The notes under the pieces are model-generated. The model did not search any database. It was not told the origin of the DNA and saw only the letters and a program-made list of their open reading frames with translations. From NCBI GenBank assembly GCA_964424455.1, contig CAYRJA010000070.1, forward strand, positions 1 through 16,332: DNA of 16,332 nt, written 5' to 3'. A program made the position numbers and the translations under genes. Below are positions 15,304 through 16,332 of this stretch, piece after piece (within the stretch, counting starts at the first letter, position 1; each line of letters starts with the position of its first letter). This DNA comes from CAYRJA01 sp964424455 (GTDB taxonomy: Bacteria > Bacteroidota > Bacteroidia > Chitinophagales > UBA10324).

Positions 15304-15552
15304 ATGCAGTTAGAAATTCTTACTCCTGAAAAAAAAGTTTACAGCGGCGAAGCAGATGCCATTCAGTTTCCCGGTGTTTCCGGCTCTTTTCAGATATTGA
15401 ATAACCACGCTCCTCTTATATCTTCACTGAAAGAGGGTAACCTGAAAATAGATTTAAAAAAGGAATCAAAAATATTTAACATCTCCGGTGGCTTTGTAGA
15501 AGTACTGAAAAATAAAGTAACTGTACTGGTGGAAGGAGTGAAAGAACAGTAG
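15304..15552 (+). CDS. atpC: F1Fo ATP synthase subunit epsilon (short form)
   Basis: An 82-residue protein made only of the N-terminal beta-sandwich: MQLEILTPEKKVYSGEADAIQFPGVSGSFQILNNHAPLISSLKEGNL and then the strand ISGGFVEVLKNKVTVLVEG. The usual length is 130-140 residues. The missing part is the C-terminal helical hairpin that inhibits ATP hydrolysis in E. coli and Bacillus. Short epsilon subunits occur in Bacteroidota, so this is probably normal for the lineage and not a truncation. No Shine-Dalgarno sequence is visible; the start is preceded by an A/T-rich stretch. It is separated from atpD by the large inverted repeat. Confidence 0.95.
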   Translation: MQLEILTPEKKVYSGEADAIQFPGVSGSFQILNNHAPLISSLKEGNLKIDLKKESKIFNISGGFVEVLKNKVTVLVEGVKEQ

Positions 15553-15597
15553 TTTTTATTATTACTTCTGTAACACCTCTTTCCGTATTATTTCCTT

Positions 15598-16269
15598 TTA
15601 ACCGTTTCGGCTCCTCGCAATTCTAAATCCGAGGTCGTCAATTTTAAATTTGTGCGGGTGACTTCTTCTGCGCGTGGTTGCCATAACGCTTCTTTCTTCG
15701 TCGCACCAGCCGCCGCCTCTGAAAACACGATACGAACCGTAAACTTCCGTGTCATACAAATCGGAGCACCATTCCCATACATTTCCCAGCATATCATAAA
15801 GCCCCCATGCATTGGGTAATTTTTCGCCAACAGGATGAGTGGTTTGATTGGAGTTGTCTTTATACCATGCAATTAAATCTAATTTACCGTATCCGATTCC
15901 GGTGGTTCCTGCCTTACAGGCATATTCCCATTCCGCTTCTGTTGGTAAGCGAAATCCATCTGCCGATGGGTTAAATGTAATTTCTCCTGCGTTATTGTTG
16001 TCAAATGAATAACACAGCTTTAATCCTGACTGAGTGGATAAAGTGTTACAGAAAATAACGGCTTCTGCCCATGTAACTGTTTCAACCGGCAGCCGGTTGC
16101 CCTTGATTGTACTTGGATTTTTCTTCGTGATTTCAAAATACAATTCTTGTGTTACAGGAAACTTTGCAAGAAAGAATGGAGCAATTCTAACAATCCATTT
16201 TTGTTGAGTTCTGTCGTCACGCAATTCAATTTTTCCTCCGGGTATTTCCACCATTTGCCCGTTTATCAC
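15598..16269 (-). CDS. SUMF1/formylglycine-generating-enzyme-fold protein lacking the second active-site Cys
   Basis: A 223-residue protein of the FGE-sulfatase (SUMF1) family. Diagnostic segments are FFLAKFPVTQELYFEI, LPVETVTWAEAVIFCN, GFRLPTEAEWEYACKAG, NAWGLYDMLGNVWEWCSDLY, FRGGGWCDEERS and DDLGFRIAR. In true formylglycine-generating enzymes two cysteines five residues apart bind copper in the GGSxxCxxxxC region. Here Cys189 is present but residue 194 is Ser, so sulfatase activation is unlikely; many Bacteroidota paralogues have other or unknown roles. The start is GTG at 16269 or ATG at 16254; the frame is open upstream to 16311 without an ATG, so the exact start is uncertain. No signal peptide is seen, so it is probably cytoplasmic. 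It is convergent with atpC, 45 bp apart. Confidence 0.85.
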   Translation of the reverse strand: MINGQMVEIPGGKIELRDDRTQQKWIVRIAPFFLAKFPVTQELYFEITKKNPSTIKGNRLPVETVTWAEAVIFCNTLSTQSGLKLCYSFDNNNAGEITFNPSADGFRLPTEAEWEYACKAGTTGIGYGKLDLIAWYKDNSNQTTHPVGEKLPNAWGLYDMLGNVWEWCSDLYDTEVYGSYRVFRGGGWCDEERSVMATTRRRSHPHKFKIDDLGFRIARSRNG

Positions 16270-16332
16270 TGAATTTAAAATCAGGGCTTTCGGGTCTAAA
16301 ATAATTGATAGTCAAACTTTAAGTGGGTATAA

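Larger units (their letters stand above)
1022..16156. repeat. Dispersed 7-bp motif TGTAACA/TGTTACA (32 copies)
   Basis: Copies read TGTAACA (plus strand) at 1022, 1201, 1510, 2009, 2099, 2903, 3707, 4369, 5270, 8299, 8929, 10923, 11286, 12123, 12533, 15243, 15264 and 15569. They read TGTTACA at 2561, 2755, 3776, 4492, 5575, 6605, 6925, 7451, 9764, 9948, 15253, 15274, 16044 and 16150. Six are between genes and 26 inside genes. Written as TGTAACA, the preceding base is C in 20, T in 6, G in 6 and A in none; the next base is C in 14, G in 13, T in 4 and A in 1. The consensus is thus C-TGTAACA-(C/G). With A=T=0.3 and G=C=0.2 about three copies would be expected. This was counted by eye, so one or two could be missed. 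Confidence 0.85.

Noticed and set aside
1022..16156. Explaining the TGTWACA excess simply as preferred Val-Thr codons
   Set aside because: Eight of 26 genic copies are in other frames and six copies are intergenic, four of them in a precise inverted arrangement; codon preference alone cannot give this.
1..16332. CRISPR array, insertion sequence, prophage, toxin-antitoxin or restriction system
   Set aside because: No spaced direct repeats, transposase, integrase, nuclease-methylase pair or small toxin pair was found on either strand; all long frames belong to housekeeping or envelope genes.

Overview
The window reads as a chromosomal segment of a Bacteroidota bacterium. The reasons are SusC-free but Bacteroidota-typical gene families (a PorV/PorQ-like outer-membrane barrel next to a large helix-hairpin-helix outer-membrane protein), the miaB - sigma-54 activator - lptE - TPR - secG order, a separate atpD-atpC pair with a very short epsilon subunit, TAnnTTTG-type -7 promoter boxes, and almost no Shine-Dalgarno sequences. 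Base composition looks uniform at roughly 40% G+C by eye. I see no phage, transposon, integrase, tRNA, rRNA or CRISPR array.

Layout: 1-365 is non-coding, with two hairpins that can alternatively pair with each other. 366-1010 is a deoxynucleoside kinase. 1082-4055 holds an outer-membrane beta-barrel gene overlapping a large helix-hairpin-helix/outer-membrane gene. 4093-5840 holds an overlapping pair, a NodB-type deacetylase and a formyltransferase, probably acting on the same amino sugar of a surface glycan. 6066-10767 is one tight plus-strand operon: miaB, a receiver-less sigma-54 activator, lptE, an acidic TPR protein and secG, mixing tRNA modification with envelope biogenesis and export. 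10883-13528 is on the minus strand: an alpha-oxoamine-synthase-family PLP enzyme, a terminator, then tyrS. 13725-15552 is atpD-atpC on the plus strand. 15598-16269 is a minus-strand SUMF1/FGE-fold protein.

The most striking signal is not a gene. The 7-mer TGTAACA (equivalently TGTTACA; dyad TGT-W-ACA) occurs 32 times by my hand count, where about 3 would be expected from base composition. It lies on both strands, in several reading frames and between genes, usually preceded by C when written as TGTAACA. Four copies build a perfect 18-bp inverted repeat between atpD and atpC. This resembles the genome-wide short motifs known elsewhere (Neisseria/Pasteurellaceae uptake sequences, cyanobacterial HIP1), but I know of no description of this motif. 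A second oddity is a tyrosyl-tRNA synthetase whose HIGH motif begins with Gly instead of His.
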